Below are positions 46,095 through 56,660 of a stretch of DNA of 64,000 bases, in pieces. How positions within the stretch are numbered: position 1 is the first letter of the stretch; every line of letters begins with the position of its first letter. The position numbers and the translations under genes were made by a program. Source of the stretch: Arion vulgaris (taxonomy: Eukaryota > Mollusca > Gastropoda > Stylommatophora > Arionidae). The stretch spans positions 30,656,066 through 30,720,065 of the forward strand of contig CM036765.1 in the NCBI GenBank assembly GCA_020796225.1. Direction: 5' to 3'. The notes under the pieces are model-generated. The model was not told the origin of the DNA. It did no database searches and saw nothing but the letters and a program-made list of their open reading frames with translations.

Positions 46095-46443
46095 ACAAAC
46101 GCTGGATATGATTGTGGATGGGACTCCCTCAAAGATCTAGGCAAACAGACCGGGTAATTATATTTCGACTACGCGCCGGACACTTCAGACTCAGCAGACA
46201 CTTATATAGACTAGGAGTAAGTCAGGCAGCTCTCTGCCGGTGTCAGCGGACGGAACAGACAGCAGAGCATATCCTGCGAAACTGTCCTCTCCTGGGTGAG
46301 CTGAGAAGCAACATGTGGCCACACCCAGTCGACCTGAAAACTAAGCTTTGGGGAAATCTGACAGACCTGAAGCTGACTGCCCAGTTTATGGTCCACAGTA
46401 AATTAAGCGTATGACCAGAGATCGCTGAAGAAGAAGAAGAAGC
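46095..46443 (+). mobile_element. LINE RNase H C-terminal zinc-finger fragment (family T)
   Basis: 100-codon frame: RQTDRVIIFRLRAGHFRLSR, HLYRLGVSQAALCRCQRTEQ, TAEHILRNCPLLGELRS, KTKLWGNLTDLKLTAQF. The Cys/His pattern (C.C ... H ... C) is complete. It ends in a GAAGAAGAAGAAGAAG tail, and the frame is intact from the truncation point to its stop. Confidence 0.82.
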
Positions 46444-47204
46444 ATGGGTGGGTTTCGTCATATCTTCAGCGTCATTTGGAGCTCTGGTGCTTATCCTTCG
46501 GCGATGTGTCCGGTTTTAGATAGCTTTTACTGGTTTCGCTCTCAGTCAGCCTTTGTCTGTCCCCAGCCGTCTGACACGGCAGCAGGTGGTTGGGAATTTG
46601 AAGATTCTAGCCAACGTTCGCTATTCGCTTTATTCTAGTTAAAAGATTAGTAGAGGTTATTTACAAAAGAAGACAATATTCTATTAATTACGTATTATAA
46701 TAGTATATGCTTGAGGTTTGAAGGTATAGTTGTTATATTGACTTTTGATGAATATTTTATGAATCAAATTCCCACAATTTTTATTTTGTTTTAAAATTTA
46801 GTTGGCGTATGATAATTCATGTGTAAATAATTCTAAAATATTTTGTTGAGTTACATGTAAATATTACAAATATTTTGTTAGAAATAAAAATGAACATCGA
46901 TTTGTTCATTAACACAGATAAGCTCTGGGTGACTGTGAAACAATGACTAGTCCTGTAAAATATATTTCATATTCCGGAGTTTTGTTTGTGACTAATGTAT
47001 TCTATATTACACTTCTGAAATGCATCTTCAAACTGGTATATTCTATATTATCATGTTGTCACATATACAAAAAAGTCCAACATCTCCACTCTATTGTTCT
47101 TCAGGATGCAACCTTTATTTTAACTTTTGTGTTACAACAATGACAACAATTTCATTATGTTTATTTCTCGTAAATAATAGCCAGCAACTAACTTTTTGAT
47201 AAAG
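46444..47204. other. intergenic stretch, nothing recognised
   Basis: 46470-46620 contains CATTTGGAGCTCTGGTGCTT ATCCTTCGGCG, which mirrors antisense 42890-42960 and so is an unassigned dispersed repeat. 46640-47204 is AT-rich and empty. Confidence 0.4.
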
Positions 47205-47395
47205 AAATTGTAAATGAGAAAAATAAAATATTTTGAACATTCAAAACGGCATGATTCTCATGAGAAGATCATTGTGGAGAGCATGATAAAGGCAGAGGAA
47301 GGAGAGGAAGACTTAGAAGAAGGTGGTGTAGAATGAGAAAAACGAGTTTAGTATGACTGCGGCAGACGCCTCACACCTAACACTGTTTATGTTAT
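47205..47395 (+). mobile_element. LINE family L fragment
   Basis: MRKIKYFEHSKRHDSHEKII-like frame with stops, then GGAAGACTTAGAAGAAGGTG. Equivalent to the middle of 1385-1870. Confidence 0.5.
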
Positions 47396-47854
47396 GTCAA
47401 TCGATTGCATAAGAACTAAGATTCCAGACGTCAACATCCTGTTTCAGAACGCCCAGGTGAGATGTGCTGTTCACATTGAGCGGATGCCTAATAAACGCAT
47501 CGCAAAACATTTGATATATGGCGAGCTTGATTGGGGCAGACGGTCGGTTGGTGGACAGAAAAAACAGTTTTTAAAAAAAACACTCTTAAGGTGTCGCTAA
47601 AATGATTCGATATAGATTGTCAAATGTGGCACTGCAACAACACAAGAGAAATTCGCGTAGCTGAGAATCGTCGTACTTCAGAGACACAGAGAAAACGATC
47701 TCCGCGATAAGACAGAACACCCCCTCGCGTGTTCGGGGATTGTGTTCCAGGATTTGATCCTAGTCACCTCCACAAAGAATAGAGAGGTGAAACAGCACAC
47801 GCACGAATCTGTTGGCATCATCGCGAGCGATGGCGGCTGAAAATCGTGGCATAT
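47396..47854 (+). mobile_element. LINE 3' fragment, family unassigned
   Basis: The plus frame 47394-47600 gives ILFQNAQVRCAVHIERMPNK, RIAKHLIYGELDWGRRSVGG and QKKQFLKKTLLRC. This is the R-W-x-G-H-x-x-R-M-P ... R-P-x-G-x-Q-x-x-x-F-K-D-x-L-K ending of a LINE polyprotein. The downstream part to 47854 (CGCGTAGCTGAGAATCGTCG) keeps traces of the tail. Confidence 0.6.
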
Positions 47855-48085
47855 CCTAAAGGACGTAGCCATCAACCACAGTCGTTGATTTTCTAGGCAC
47901 CACTTATACGTTCAGTAGTTTGCCATTGCTTTCTGAACAGTGAGGTCAGGTCTATTTTTACCTTTTGTAAAAATCCCACGGAAACGAATTTGCTTCCAAA
48001 TTTGCCCACCGTGGGATTTGAACCAGGTACGCTTAGGTTCGTGATCGAGTTCACTACCACTTGAGCTACAGACGCTCAGAGATAG
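47855..48085 (-). mobile_element. SINE-C copy with readable tRNA boxes
   Basis: On the minus strand: CTGTAGCTCAAGTGGTAGTG (box A, 48054-48068) and GGTTCAAATCCC (box B, 48013-48024), then CACGGTGGGCAAATTTGG and a body ending GGCTACGTCCTTTAGGATAT. The tRNA head lacks a closed acceptor stem, so it is a SINE. Copies: 53504-53745 and 51772-51900. Confidence 0.8.
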
Positions 48086-48369
48086 ACGGCGATTACTATT
48101 ATAATCGCTGACATGTCATCTGTGTACTTGAATACTGTTTGAAAATATCGTCAATTTGAGGCGGACCAATGCAATAAAAAAAATTATTAATCGAGTCCCA
48201 GAAATAATCAATTCTTTATAGATCTAGTCACGTTTTGAGGGAATAGTTTTACAATCTATTTTTAGAGTGTATCTTTCCAAGGAAGTCAAACATTGTTTCA
48301 CATTATAGGAAATATTTGATATTGGAAAATGTTTAGTGGAGATTTGGACTCGTCCAACTCTGAGTATGT

Positions 48370-48590
48370 CAGGTTAGCTATCAATCAAGTGCCGTGCCGG
48401 TTGGCGTAGGAGATTATGTATCTCCACATCTGTCTGTCTCTGGTACAATCCATCAACTCCGTCACCGAGCCATTTCCGAACCACGATTTCAAGCCGTCCG
48501 GAATGTTGTTTCTTTGTCTCCATCTCTCTTCCCTGTATTTTGCCTGTTGTAACCAAATGTTCTAAACTGCCCTTCTAATAAAATGTCCGA
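48370..48590 (-). mobile_element. possible LINE C-terminal remnant
   Basis: The minus frame gives MVTTGKIQGREMETKKQHSG and RKWLGDGVDGLYQRQTDVE. The G-K-I-x-G-R and W-L-G...L...A arrangement resembles LINE polyprotein ends, but with only about 60 residues this is a weak call. Confidence 0.35.
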
Positions 48591-49472
48591 AAAACCTTGA
48601 TTGTCTGCTTCTTATTCGAGTGATTGAATTTCAATATGAATCTGTCTCCGACAAGATCTCTTCATTGGTCTTTCTAGCTGTCCATGGAACTTTCAACTAG
48701 AGGTTAGCTATACCGAAAAACAAAGCTCTAGAAGAGTCAAAAGACATTCAACGCTTAGTAGTTAGTATATAGAAAAAATTGCACGTCACTTGGTATGCAA
48801 GAATCATTGTACCGCTTGAGTTCTGTATTCATTATCACGATGTCATTATTCACGAGTATTTCTCCAAAACAAATATTCCCATTAGCATGTATGGTTTCAT
48901 CTGATAATTGATATTCATAGACACAACATTTTCATTCGTTTCATCCCTCAATTTATTCTCTTTTTTCTCCATACAACAATAACATACATTGTTATTTTTT
49001 CCTTAACAGACAAATTAAAATATAGTTCCAAGCTTCTATGACGTTGATATATGGTTAGTTCTTAAAAATTGACAATCGCTTTGACAAAAAAATTATATGA
49101 TCACGATGTGACATGTGAATATGTTAATATGAGTAAACGAAACAACTATACAAGAGATTTATCATTTCGTGCTTTGTTCAAAATTAATTAATCGTAAACG
49201 AAATTTCTTATTTTAAAAAATCGAATGTAAGAAATACAAATCATTAAATAAAATATGATTACTGTTTAATCTTGCTATTCCTAGTAGGACATACAGCTGC
49301 AACTGTAACTCTTCATTGTATTCTAGTCTGGGACCTGTTCTTCAACTCTGTCCAATGGCATTCAATCATTCCAGCCTACAGTTCCTCGCCAAATATATTT
49401 TAGCCTTTCCATTTCTTCTTTTCCTCAGTGGGTTCCAGTTTTGTGAATATCTGGTTTTGCTGGTTTCTTGAA
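48591..49472. other. AT-rich intergenic stretch, nothing recognised
   Basis: No open frame or repeat of note. A short T/C-rich patch at 49330-49440 may be an old antisense LINE tail. Confidence 0.45.
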
Positions 49473-49662
49473 GGAATGAGTGGATGTCGTCTATAGAAAT
49501 TACGATTCTATAGAGGCTTACACGCTGATCTACTGTCCTGGGCATGCCGGTGTTTGCGGCAATGGGTGAGTGGTCAGGCTTGCATCAACAGCACCGATTG
49601 TTGGGGAGTTGAAGATGGATAAGGGGATGTTCTTCGGTCTCTTCGCGACTGCCTGTTAGATC

Positions 49663-49920
49663 TTCTTATTCTTCTTCTTTGCGTTCGTTCTTTACGACCA
49701 ATTTTAATCACTCCTTGTGATATGTTTGATCTTTGCCAAGAACGTGTATACGTTGCACATTGATTTGGTAGGCCCCTAAACGCATAGACTTCTACACGTT
49801 TAGGACACGCACATCCGATTTCAGCCAAACCTCCTTAGTCGCCTCTTACGACATCAGTGGCAGGTAACAGTGGTTCTATTCTTTACACCCCAAATTTGGT
49901 CTCGGTAACCACTCGGACGA
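49663..49920 (-). mobile_element. SINE-Y nested in family R LINE
   Basis: Reverse-oriented: TTCTTATTCTTCTTCTTTGC tail, GATCTTTGCCAAGAACGTG, core TAGTCGCCTCTTACGACAT, head GGTAACCACTCGGACGA. GCCTGTTAGATC flanks it (49651-49662 and 49921-49932). Confidence 0.9.
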
Positions 49921-50048
49921 GCCTGTTAGATCAAAACACTATAATCGATGTTGAATCGATCCAGCGATTTAAGCAGTTTGGAGTTACCTGTTATACAAGT
50001 AGAACTGGATGCATGAGAGGCAGAGTGAGGTAGTGTGTTTAACTAGCG

Positions 50049-50265
50049 TTTGTACAAGACACTCCTCAGTAAAACCATTTACGCTCGTATTGCTGGGCTA
50101 GGCAATGAGTCCCGTAAGAAATAAGGATAAGTGGTTCGAATCCTGTGTTTGTCAATTTGTTTTTTTTGGAAGCTCTTAATACTTGTATAATGTCTATTTA
50201 TTGATCATATTCTTTGCTTTTGTTGTTTCCCCTGGGGTTCTTACAAAAAACTCATTATTCTCATC
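50049..50265 (+). mobile_element. SINE-E nested in family R LINE
   Basis: Body with GCTGGGCTAGGCAATGAGTC, box-B-like GTGGTTCGAATCC, then TTTGTTGTTTCCCCTGGGG and TTACAAAAAACTC. TTAACTAGCG flanks it (50039-50048 and 50266-50275). Confidence 0.85.
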
Positions 50266-50732
50266 TTAACTAGCGAGCCACGGAAACCATCAGTATGCAT
50301 ACTCTTCGATATCTGTTGGCGGATACTGATCACCTATGGGTCTTCCCGGATTGCAATGGCGTCAGTTCAGTAACCAATACCCTATAACCAAATTCTTGAA
50401 GGTGTGTCTGATCAGAGCCAACTATAAACTACTGTGCTAGAGCCAGGCTGTGGTCTGATCCAGTGTCACTTTTTCTATTTAACCTCCAAAACAAAGACAC
50501 GTTTATCTTATCCTCATTAAAGTTAAAGGAGGAACACGTACAAGAACTGAGACTATGACGATGATCCTTGCGGCTGATCATGATTGTAAAACATGAAAAA
50601 TTCAATGACTATCTAAGTAGATAATATCTGATTATTACTAATCGTCGTTGGGTGGACTAAATTATTAGTCTTAATCTGTCAACCTACAGAACAAGTGACA
50701 TGCCTATATAATAAGAACAATGTCTTACATTG

Positions 50733-50904
50733 GGGGTCTCTATGGCTGAGTGGTTAAGCCCTTTGCCTTGTGAGTCGAAGATCGTGGGTTCGAATCCGGA
50801 CCGCGCCGTTCTGTTCACGAGCGCAGTTTTTCCAGAGACCACTAGGATTGTTGCCGGAGCTGCCATTTCTGCTGAGAGGGACCGAGCCATATGAGGACGT
50901 GAAG
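50733..50904 (+). mobile_element. SINE-A with the best tRNA-like head
   Basis: GGTCTCTATGGCTGAGTGG contains a box A match (50743-50753), and GGGTTCGAATCC (50786-50797) is a canonical box B. The first bases GGTC can pair with GACC after box B. The body then runs CACTAGGATTGTTGCCGGAG and GAGCCATATGAGG. Its 3' part is cut off by an antisense family N LINE. Confidence 0.82.
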
Positions 50905-51210
50905 TCACGTTACATAGGGCATGCAAGTAATTTCTCCATACCGCTCTATCCCGGGCAACTCGCGCAATCTCCGCCATGGAACTGAGATCTATATTTCTTG
51001 CCTCTCTCAGCAAAGTTTGCTTCGGGGTCTCCTTAGGCCGTCCTCTCTTTTTTGTAACCCTTTGCATTCCACTTCAATGCCTGCATTGATTTTCGTTGAT
51101 TATTTCTTTTCAAGGTGTACCCAACATATCTCCATCTTCTCCTTCTAATAACAGTTGTCACTAGTGGTTGACCAGACACTTCTCTGATTTCATCACTTTT
51201 CCTGAATTCT
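50905..51210 (-). mobile_element. LINE family N fragment
   Basis: The minus frame includes KRGRPKETPKQTLLREARNI, DLSSMAEIARVARDRAVWRN and YLHALCNV. Upstream, RRWRYVGYTLK and SGQPLVTTVIR follow out of frame. Confidence 0.75.
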
Positions 51211-51404
51211 TAATACATACACATATATGCGTAAGAAAATACTGCATACATAATTATATATAAATTTCCACTTACATCATATATACTTATACAAATATAT
51301 TTCCACACATATTATATAAACATAAATACACATCCATATACATCACATATACATCACATATACATCACATATACATCACATATATATTTGTGGGAGGAGG
51401 GGGT
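51211..51404. repeat. ACATATAC-type simple sequence
   Basis: Imperfect CATATACATCA/ACATATA repeats, including five tandem ACATCACATAT-like blocks. It continues beyond the SINE-G insert to 51730. Confidence 0.8.
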
Positions 51405-51597
51405 GTCCAGAAGCACTTGAGCTTTCAGCTCTTCGTCTCGGTGCCATGGACATCGTAACCCTTCGGTTCGGTGCCACGAACACCGTAAATCTGGAGAACC
51501 TGTGGCTTTTCTGCCATCCCACGGGATTGAACCGCATTCACAGGGGGCTTCTCACCCGTCGTCCAACTCGCTGCGAACACGCTGGGCAGGCGGACAT
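51405..51597 (-). mobile_element. SINE-G copy
   Basis: Reverse head GTCCGCCTGCCCAGCGTGTT, box-B-like CGGTTCAATCC and body GAGCTGAAAGCTCAAGTGC. Inserted in ACATCACATAT simple repeats, which recur on both sides. Confidence 0.75.
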
Positions 51598-51771
51598 CAC
51601 ATATACTTAAATACACTTCTTCATACTTCATATAAACATAAATACACATCCATATATATATTACATATACATAAATACACTACCGCGTGAACATATATAC
51701 ATATATACACACTTATACACACACATATAAAAAAATGTTCTTCAATATACATCCACACACATATTTTATAC

Positions 51772-51900
51772 ATTTGTAAAACCGTTCAGAAAGCAATGGC
51801 AAACTACTGAACGTATAACTGATGCCTAGAAAACCAACGAATCTTTTACTGTAGTTGATAGTAACGTTCTTTAAAGGGTATGCCACGATTTTCATTCCAT
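51772..51900 (+). mobile_element. SINE-C 3' fragment
   Basis: CCGTTCAGAAAGCAATGGCA, AACTACTGAACGTATAACTG and GATGCCTAGAAAACCAACG; the tRNA head is missing. Confidence 0.65.
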
Positions 51901-51904
51901 TCTT

Positions 51905-52170
51905 ATACATACAATCGCCCGAGTGGTTACCGGGGCCCAAATTTGGGGTGTAAATAATAGTACTACTGTTACCTGCCACGCATGTCGTAAGAGGCGACTA
52001 AGAAGGTTTGGCCGAAATCGGATACATGTGTCCTAAACGTGTAGAAGTCTATGCGGTTAGGAGCCTACCAAACCAATGTGCAACGTATACCCGTTCTTGG
52101 CAAAGATCAAACATATCACAAATAGTGGTTAAAATTTGTGGTAATGAATGAACGCATAGAAGAAGAAGAT
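51905..52170 (+). mobile_element. SINE-Y copy
   Basis: GCCCGAGTGGTTACCGGGGC, core CATGTCGTAAGAGGCGACTA, CCAATGTGCAACGTATACCC, tail GAAGAAGAAGA. The flanks ATACATACAA and ATACACACAA form a near-perfect 10-bp duplication. Confidence 0.85.
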
Positions 52171-52194
52171 ACACACAAAAAAACACATCTTATA

Positions 52195-52395
52195 GGGGTT
52201 CTAATCCGAACCACGCTTTTTTGTTCACGAGTGCATTTTTTTTTCAGAGACTCCTAGGACTATTATTAGAGCTACGGAGTTCGTGCTTTGTGCAATACTC
52301 TCTGCAAGTGGCGTGCCAGTTCTGCGGAGAGGGACCGAGCCATAAGAGGTAATATCCGGTGCTATGAAGTCAATCCTTCGGCTTAAAAACCTTTT
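52195..52395 (+). mobile_element. SINE-A copy, 5' truncated
   Basis: Starts inside box B (GGTTCTAATCCGAACCACG), then ACTCCTAGGACTATTATTAG, GAGCCATAAGAGGTAATATC and AAGTCAATCCTTCGGC. Confidence 0.72.
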
Positions 52396-52447
52396 ATACA
52401 CACATCTTATATTTTCTTAGTTAAATATACTACCATTCACATCTTAT

Positions 52448-53233
52448 TTTGCAGATGACATCGCACTCCTATCTCATACACATAGAGATATCCAGGAAAA
52501 GACCTGCCGCCTTAACCAATATAGTGAGATGGTTGGGCTGAAAATAAATCAGAAGAAAACTGAAGTAATGACTGAACATAGCAGCCCCAGTACCAGTCAA
52601 ACTAGAAGGTAAAACCCTCCGAGATACAACCGCTTTCACATACCTTGGAAGTGTTATTAGCAATGAAGGAGGCGCTGGATCTGACATTAAAAACAGACTG
52701 AGTAAGGCACGAAGTGCATTCATGACCATTCAGACCGCCTGGAAATCTGCCCAATACAGCATCAGAACCAAGACTAGTATCTATAACAGCTGTGTGCTGT
52801 CAACATTGCTGTACGGATCGGAATGCTGGAGAATGACAGAACAGGATATGTCCAGACTCTCCGCCTTTCATACAACTTGTCTGCGAAAAATCTTACGCCT
52901 GTACTGGCTGACTACTATCTCGAATCAAGAATTGCTTGCACGATGCCAACAAGAGAATATGGGCACTATCATCCGAAAACGACGCTGGAGATGGATTGGA
53001 CATGTGATGCGCATGGAGACTGGCTCCGACACGAAAACTGAACTGAGATGGACTCCAGAGGGTAGGCGAAAGCGTGGAAGAACCAAGACGACCTGGAGGA
53101 GAACGATAGAGCAAGAGCTGAAGGAAATGAATCATAGCTGGAACACAATACAGAGGAAGGTCATGAACAGGGAAGAATGGTGTACGTTTGTTGCTGCCCT
53201 AAACGCCAAGGGCGTAACAGACTAAAGAGAGAG
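52448..53233 (+). mobile_element. LINE fragment, family U (RT motif to polyprotein end)
   Basis: It opens directly on FADDIALLSHTHRDIQEKT, the catalytic A/FADD motif of reverse transcriptase, so truncation fell just before the active site. After one frameshift near 52590 the frame 52722-53225 continues [51 protein letters not shown] and REEWCTFVAALNAKGVTD, then stop and a GAGAGAG tail. ATTCACATCTTAT lies at both ends (52435-52447 and 53234-53246). Confidence 0.87.
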
Positions 53234-53435
53234 ATTCACATCTTATATTTTCTTAGTTAAATATACTACCATTCACATCTTATATTTTCTTAGTTAAATA
53301 TACTACCATTCACATCTTATATTTTCTTAGTTAAATATACTACCATTCACATCTTATATTTTCTTAGTTAAATGTACTACCATTCACATCTTATATTTTC
53401 TTAGTTAAATATACTACCATTCACATCTTATATGT
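53234..53435. repeat. 37-bp tandem repeat
   Basis: Five copies of CACATCTTATATTTTCTTAG followed by TTAAATATACTACCATT. One further copy (52401-52440) lies on the other side of the family U LINE. Confidence 0.93.
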
Positions 53436-53503
53436 ATACTTCCACACACATCATATATACGTTTATTATTTTAATATATATTATACTCTATACTTTACAT
53501 GTT

Positions 53504-53745
53504 CCTGTAGCTCAAGATGTAGTAAGCTCGTTCACGGACCTGGTTCAAACCCCACGGTGGGCAAGTTTGGAAACAAATTCGTTTCCGTGGGATTTTGACA
53601 AAAGATAAAAATAGACCTCACCGTTCAGAAAGCAATAGAAAACTACTGAACGTATTAGTGGTGCCTAGAAAATCAACCACTTGTGTACTGTGGTTGATGG
53701 CTACGTCCTTAAGGATATGCAACGATTTTCATTTCAGTTGGTAGG
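53504..53745 (+). mobile_element. SINE-C copy
   Basis: GTTCCTGTAGCTCAAGATGT head, box B GGTTCAAACCCC, then GTTTCCGTGGGATTTTGAC, CTACTGAACGTATTAGTGG and GGCTACGTCCTTAAGGATAT. Full length. Confidence 0.8.
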
Positions 53746-53820
53746 AAATGTTCATGTTGCTTGATTTCACAATGTACACGCTATCATTAAACCGGTGACA
53801 AGATATTTATAATGTTGCAA

Positions 53821-54100
53821 ATATGCAGAAAATACCGCCCGAGTGGTTACCGGGGCCCAAATTTGGGGTGTAAAGAATAGAACCACTGTTACCTGCCACG
53901 CATGTCGTAAGAGGCGACTAAGGAGGTTTGGCTGAAATCGGATGCACATGTCCTAAACGTGTAGAAGTCCATGCGTTTAGGGGTCTACCAAACCAATGTG
54001 CAACGTATACACGTTCTTGGCAAATATCAAACATATTACAAAGAGTGATTACAATTGGTTGTAAAGAACGAACGCAGAGAAGAAGATATGCAGAAAATAC
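53821..54100 (+). mobile_element. SINE-Y with 15-bp target duplication
   Basis: ATATGCAGAAAATAC occurs at 53821-53835 and again at 54086-54100. The element between is a full SINE-Y: CGCCCGAGTGGTTACCGGG, core CATGTCGTAAGAGGCGACTA, TGGCAAATATCAAACATAT, tail CGCAGAGAAGAAG. Confidence 0.93.
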
Positions 54101-54132
54101 AAAGTTACTGTAATATATGCGCTCTGCTTGTG

Positions 54133-54475
54133 TGTAAGGGATCTCTATGTGTAGAATTAAGCTGTTGTATTGCACTCAGAAGGTTGAGAGCTCGAATCCG
54201 GACTGCGTCGTTCTGCATTTTTTTTTCCCGAGATCTCTACGATTATGGTCGAAGTTATGGTGAAACACGTAAAAAAAATTACAACGTGCTGTAGTTTTAC
54301 AAAGTACAAAAACAATACACAGCGACATTTCGACCAAAAGATCGACATGTCCGGAGCTACATAGTTTGTGTTATATTCTTGGCAGGTGGCGTGTCATTTC
54401 TACGGAGAGGGACCTAATCATATATGGTGAAATCCTGGGCATGGAAGTCAATCCTTCGACTTTAGACCATTTTAG
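54133..54475 (+). mobile_element. SINE-A split by a fold-back arm
   Basis: Head GGATCTCTATGTGTAGAATT and box B AGCTCGAATCCGGAC. After about 54265 comes foreign sequence with GTAGTTTTACAAAGTACAAA and GACATTTCGACC, related to the inverted repeats at 31.5 kb. The SINE resumes GGAGCTACATAGTTTGTG near 54352. Confidence 0.7.
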
Positions 54476-54612
54476 ACAAAGTCATTATAGATATATATGT
54501 TATAGCAAAGTAAGTACATTCTCTGGAAGATCTCACAGTGTTGTTCAATTAAATTCCATCTAATCGCAAAACATTTAATATCAAACGTTTCATGAGATTC
54601 TTAAAACATCAG

Positions 54613-54914
54613 GGCAACACGTCAACTTGTAAGGTGTTCATGCAGGGCAACACGTCAACTTGTAAGGTGTTCATGATCTAACCTCAATCTGCATACTCAC
54701 TTAAGTCTTCGTGTTCAGTAACTTTAGTACTGCTTGTACCTTTGTTGCAAAGAATGTTATTTTCTGGGGTGGAAAGGGGGCAGTCAGGTTGACAATTGTT
54801 TAAATGGCGTGTTCAGTAACTTTAGTACTGCTTGTACCTTTGTTGCAAAGAATGTTATTTTCTGGTGGCGGGGAGGGGAGGGACAGTCAGGTTGAATACA
54901 ATTGTTTAAATGGT
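54613..54914. repeat. local tandem duplications (33 bp x2, 98 bp x2)
   Basis: AGGGCAACACGTCAACTTGT AAGGTGTTCATG occurs twice (54613, 54645). A 98-bp block starting GTGTTCAGTAACTTTAGTAC occurs at 54711 and 54809, the second copy with a few indels in a G-rich stretch. Confidence 0.88.
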
Positions 54915-54916
54915 CA

Positions 54917-55355
54917 TGGTTGATTGATTGGTTTATTGATTCCTAGGACCATCATCATTGCACTTCGGTGAGTAGCCATGTGGACTCCGATCTATTTCTC
55001 ACACAGGAAGATCTCAGCAGCAGTGCACGAACTCCGTAGCAACGGCGAGGGTCCCAGATGTAATTTAGAAGATGGTGACAATATTTTGTAGGTATTTTTA
55101 TTTTGTTTATTTTTAATGAATTTATTTTACCCTGGCAACGGCTTTCAAACCTGCTCTTCTCGATTGTGAAGTCTGCTCTTCTCGATTGTGAAGTCTGCTC
55201 TTCTCGATTGTGAACTGCCAATGGTTCTTGTTTGTGCCCATCTTGAACACGGCACCTTCGTTTTATCGTCCGTCTCGGATAGGACTAGGAACTAGATCTC
55301 ACCTACACTGAGATCAGGAATCTCTGGAAAAATATCCCAATGACTCCAAGAGGTA
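54917..55355 (-). mobile_element. SINE-B copy
   Basis: TTGATTGATTGG tail, CGAGGGTCCCAGATGTAATT, then a 26-bp block CTGCTCTTCTCGATTGTGAA repeated three times (55151-55215), and CTCACCTACACTGAGATCAG. Confidence 0.75.
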
Positions 55356-55514
55356 ATGTTTACATACATCAAAAAATACATGGATATATATATATACATG
55401 TATTTGTTTAATTCTGAAGTTTATCACAAGTATGTGTATATAATGATCAATGTTGTTACAATTATAAGTCTTTAATACTCATTACTATCACACTTATATT
55501 AAGTTAGTGGTCAG

Positions 55515-55705
55515 TATTTCACAATTTGGACGGATTAGCGCAATGCATGAGCGTTCGCCTGTCGACTGGGACACACGAAGGTTGTGGGTTCAGTTCTATA
55601 CTCCACACATGAGGAAAGGAATTGGTCATCCTACCTCCTGTACACTAGAGGATTTAAATGTGAAGTGAAGTGACTTCATACCCTAAGGTTTGAACAGGCT
55701 ATGGG
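55515..55705 (+). mobile_element. tRNA-like SINE, single copy
   Basis: GGACGGATTAGCGCAATGCA resembles box A, and GGTTGTGGGTTCAGTTCTA resembles box B at tRNA spacing. The 3' part ends GGATTTAAATGTGAAGTGAA. No second copy seen. Confidence 0.45.
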
Positions 55706-55714
55706 AAATTTTAT

Positions 55715-56660
55715 TTATTACGTCACAATTATAAACTTCAACTGGTCAATTTATCATAATTATATTAATTTAGTGGTCAGTACATCACAATTATAAACTT
55801 CAAGTGGTCAATTTGTCATAATTATATTCATTTAGTGTTCAGTACATCCCAATTATAAACTTCAACTGGTAAATTTAATATAATTATACTCAGTTAGTGG
55901 TCAGTACATCACAATTATAAACTTCAACTGGTCAGTTAATTACAATTTTTAGTGCAAAATTGTCAGCTATTCACAATTATATATTTTTTTGATTGTCAGT
56001 TTTCTCACAAGTAAGTGTTTTGAAAGAGTTTTATCACAATTCTATGAATTTAATCATAATTTGTCTCAAAGGTATTTTTTGATATTCAGTTTTGACATAA
56101 TTATGTATTTTTAATACATTATATGACAGTTACATTAATTCAATCATCATTGTTGTCCCAAATGTTTCTTTAATCGACATAATTGTCTAAACTTGCGTAC
56201 TTTAGACTCTTTTTCACACAGTTATATTTTTGTTAAAGACACTTTGTCCCAGTTATGTTCTTGTTTATTTTTTTGAACGTTTTACTACAGTTTTGTGATT
56301 TCGAAAGTAAGTTTTATCCCAGTTTTGTGATTTCGAAAGTAAGTTTTATCCCAGTTTTGTGATTTCGAAAGTAAGTTTTATTCCAGTTTTGTGATTTCGA
56401 AAGTAAGTTTTATTCCAGTTTTGTGATTTCGAAAGTAAGTTTTATTCCAGTTTTGTGATTTCGAAAGTACGTTTTGTCATAATTATATGATTGTGAAAGT
56501 AAGTATTTGTCATAATTATGTTTTCAAAAGTAAGTTTTTGTCATAATTATGTTTTCAAAAGTGAGTTTTTTAAATAATTTTATATACATTTAGATGTCAG
56601 TTTTTTTTACAATTAAGTAATTTTTTAAGTGTCAGTTTTTCGAATTTATTTTTGAGTTAA
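55715..56660. repeat. composite AT-rich tandem region incl. 32-bp array
   Basis: 55715-55930: about three copies of a 65-bp unit (ATCACAATTATAAACTTCAA CTGGTCAATTT ...). 55930-56280: degenerate relatives. 56291-56475: six copies of TTTTGTGATTTCGAAAGTAA GTTTTATCCCAG. 56476-56600: TTGTCATAATTATG variants. All share CAGTTTT / CATAATTAT phrases, suggesting step-wise spread from one ancestral unit. Confidence 0.85.

Larger units (their letters stand above)
49473..50395 (+). mobile_element. family R LINE copy carrying two nested SINEs
   Basis: 5'-truncated: GAGTGGATGTCGTCTATAGA, CTACTGTCCTGGGCATGCC, GGGGAGTTGAAGATGGATAA. After the first insert it continues TCGATGTTGAATCGATCC; after the second, CGAGCCACGGAAACCATCAG; and it ends CAGTTCAGTAACCAATACCC. 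Inserts are at 49663-49920 and 50049-50265. Confidence 0.85.

Noticed and set aside
50733..50810. Possible functional tRNA gene (good box A and box B)
   Set aside because: The acceptor and anticodon stems do not close, and the sequence continues into the SINE-A body shared by seven other copies.
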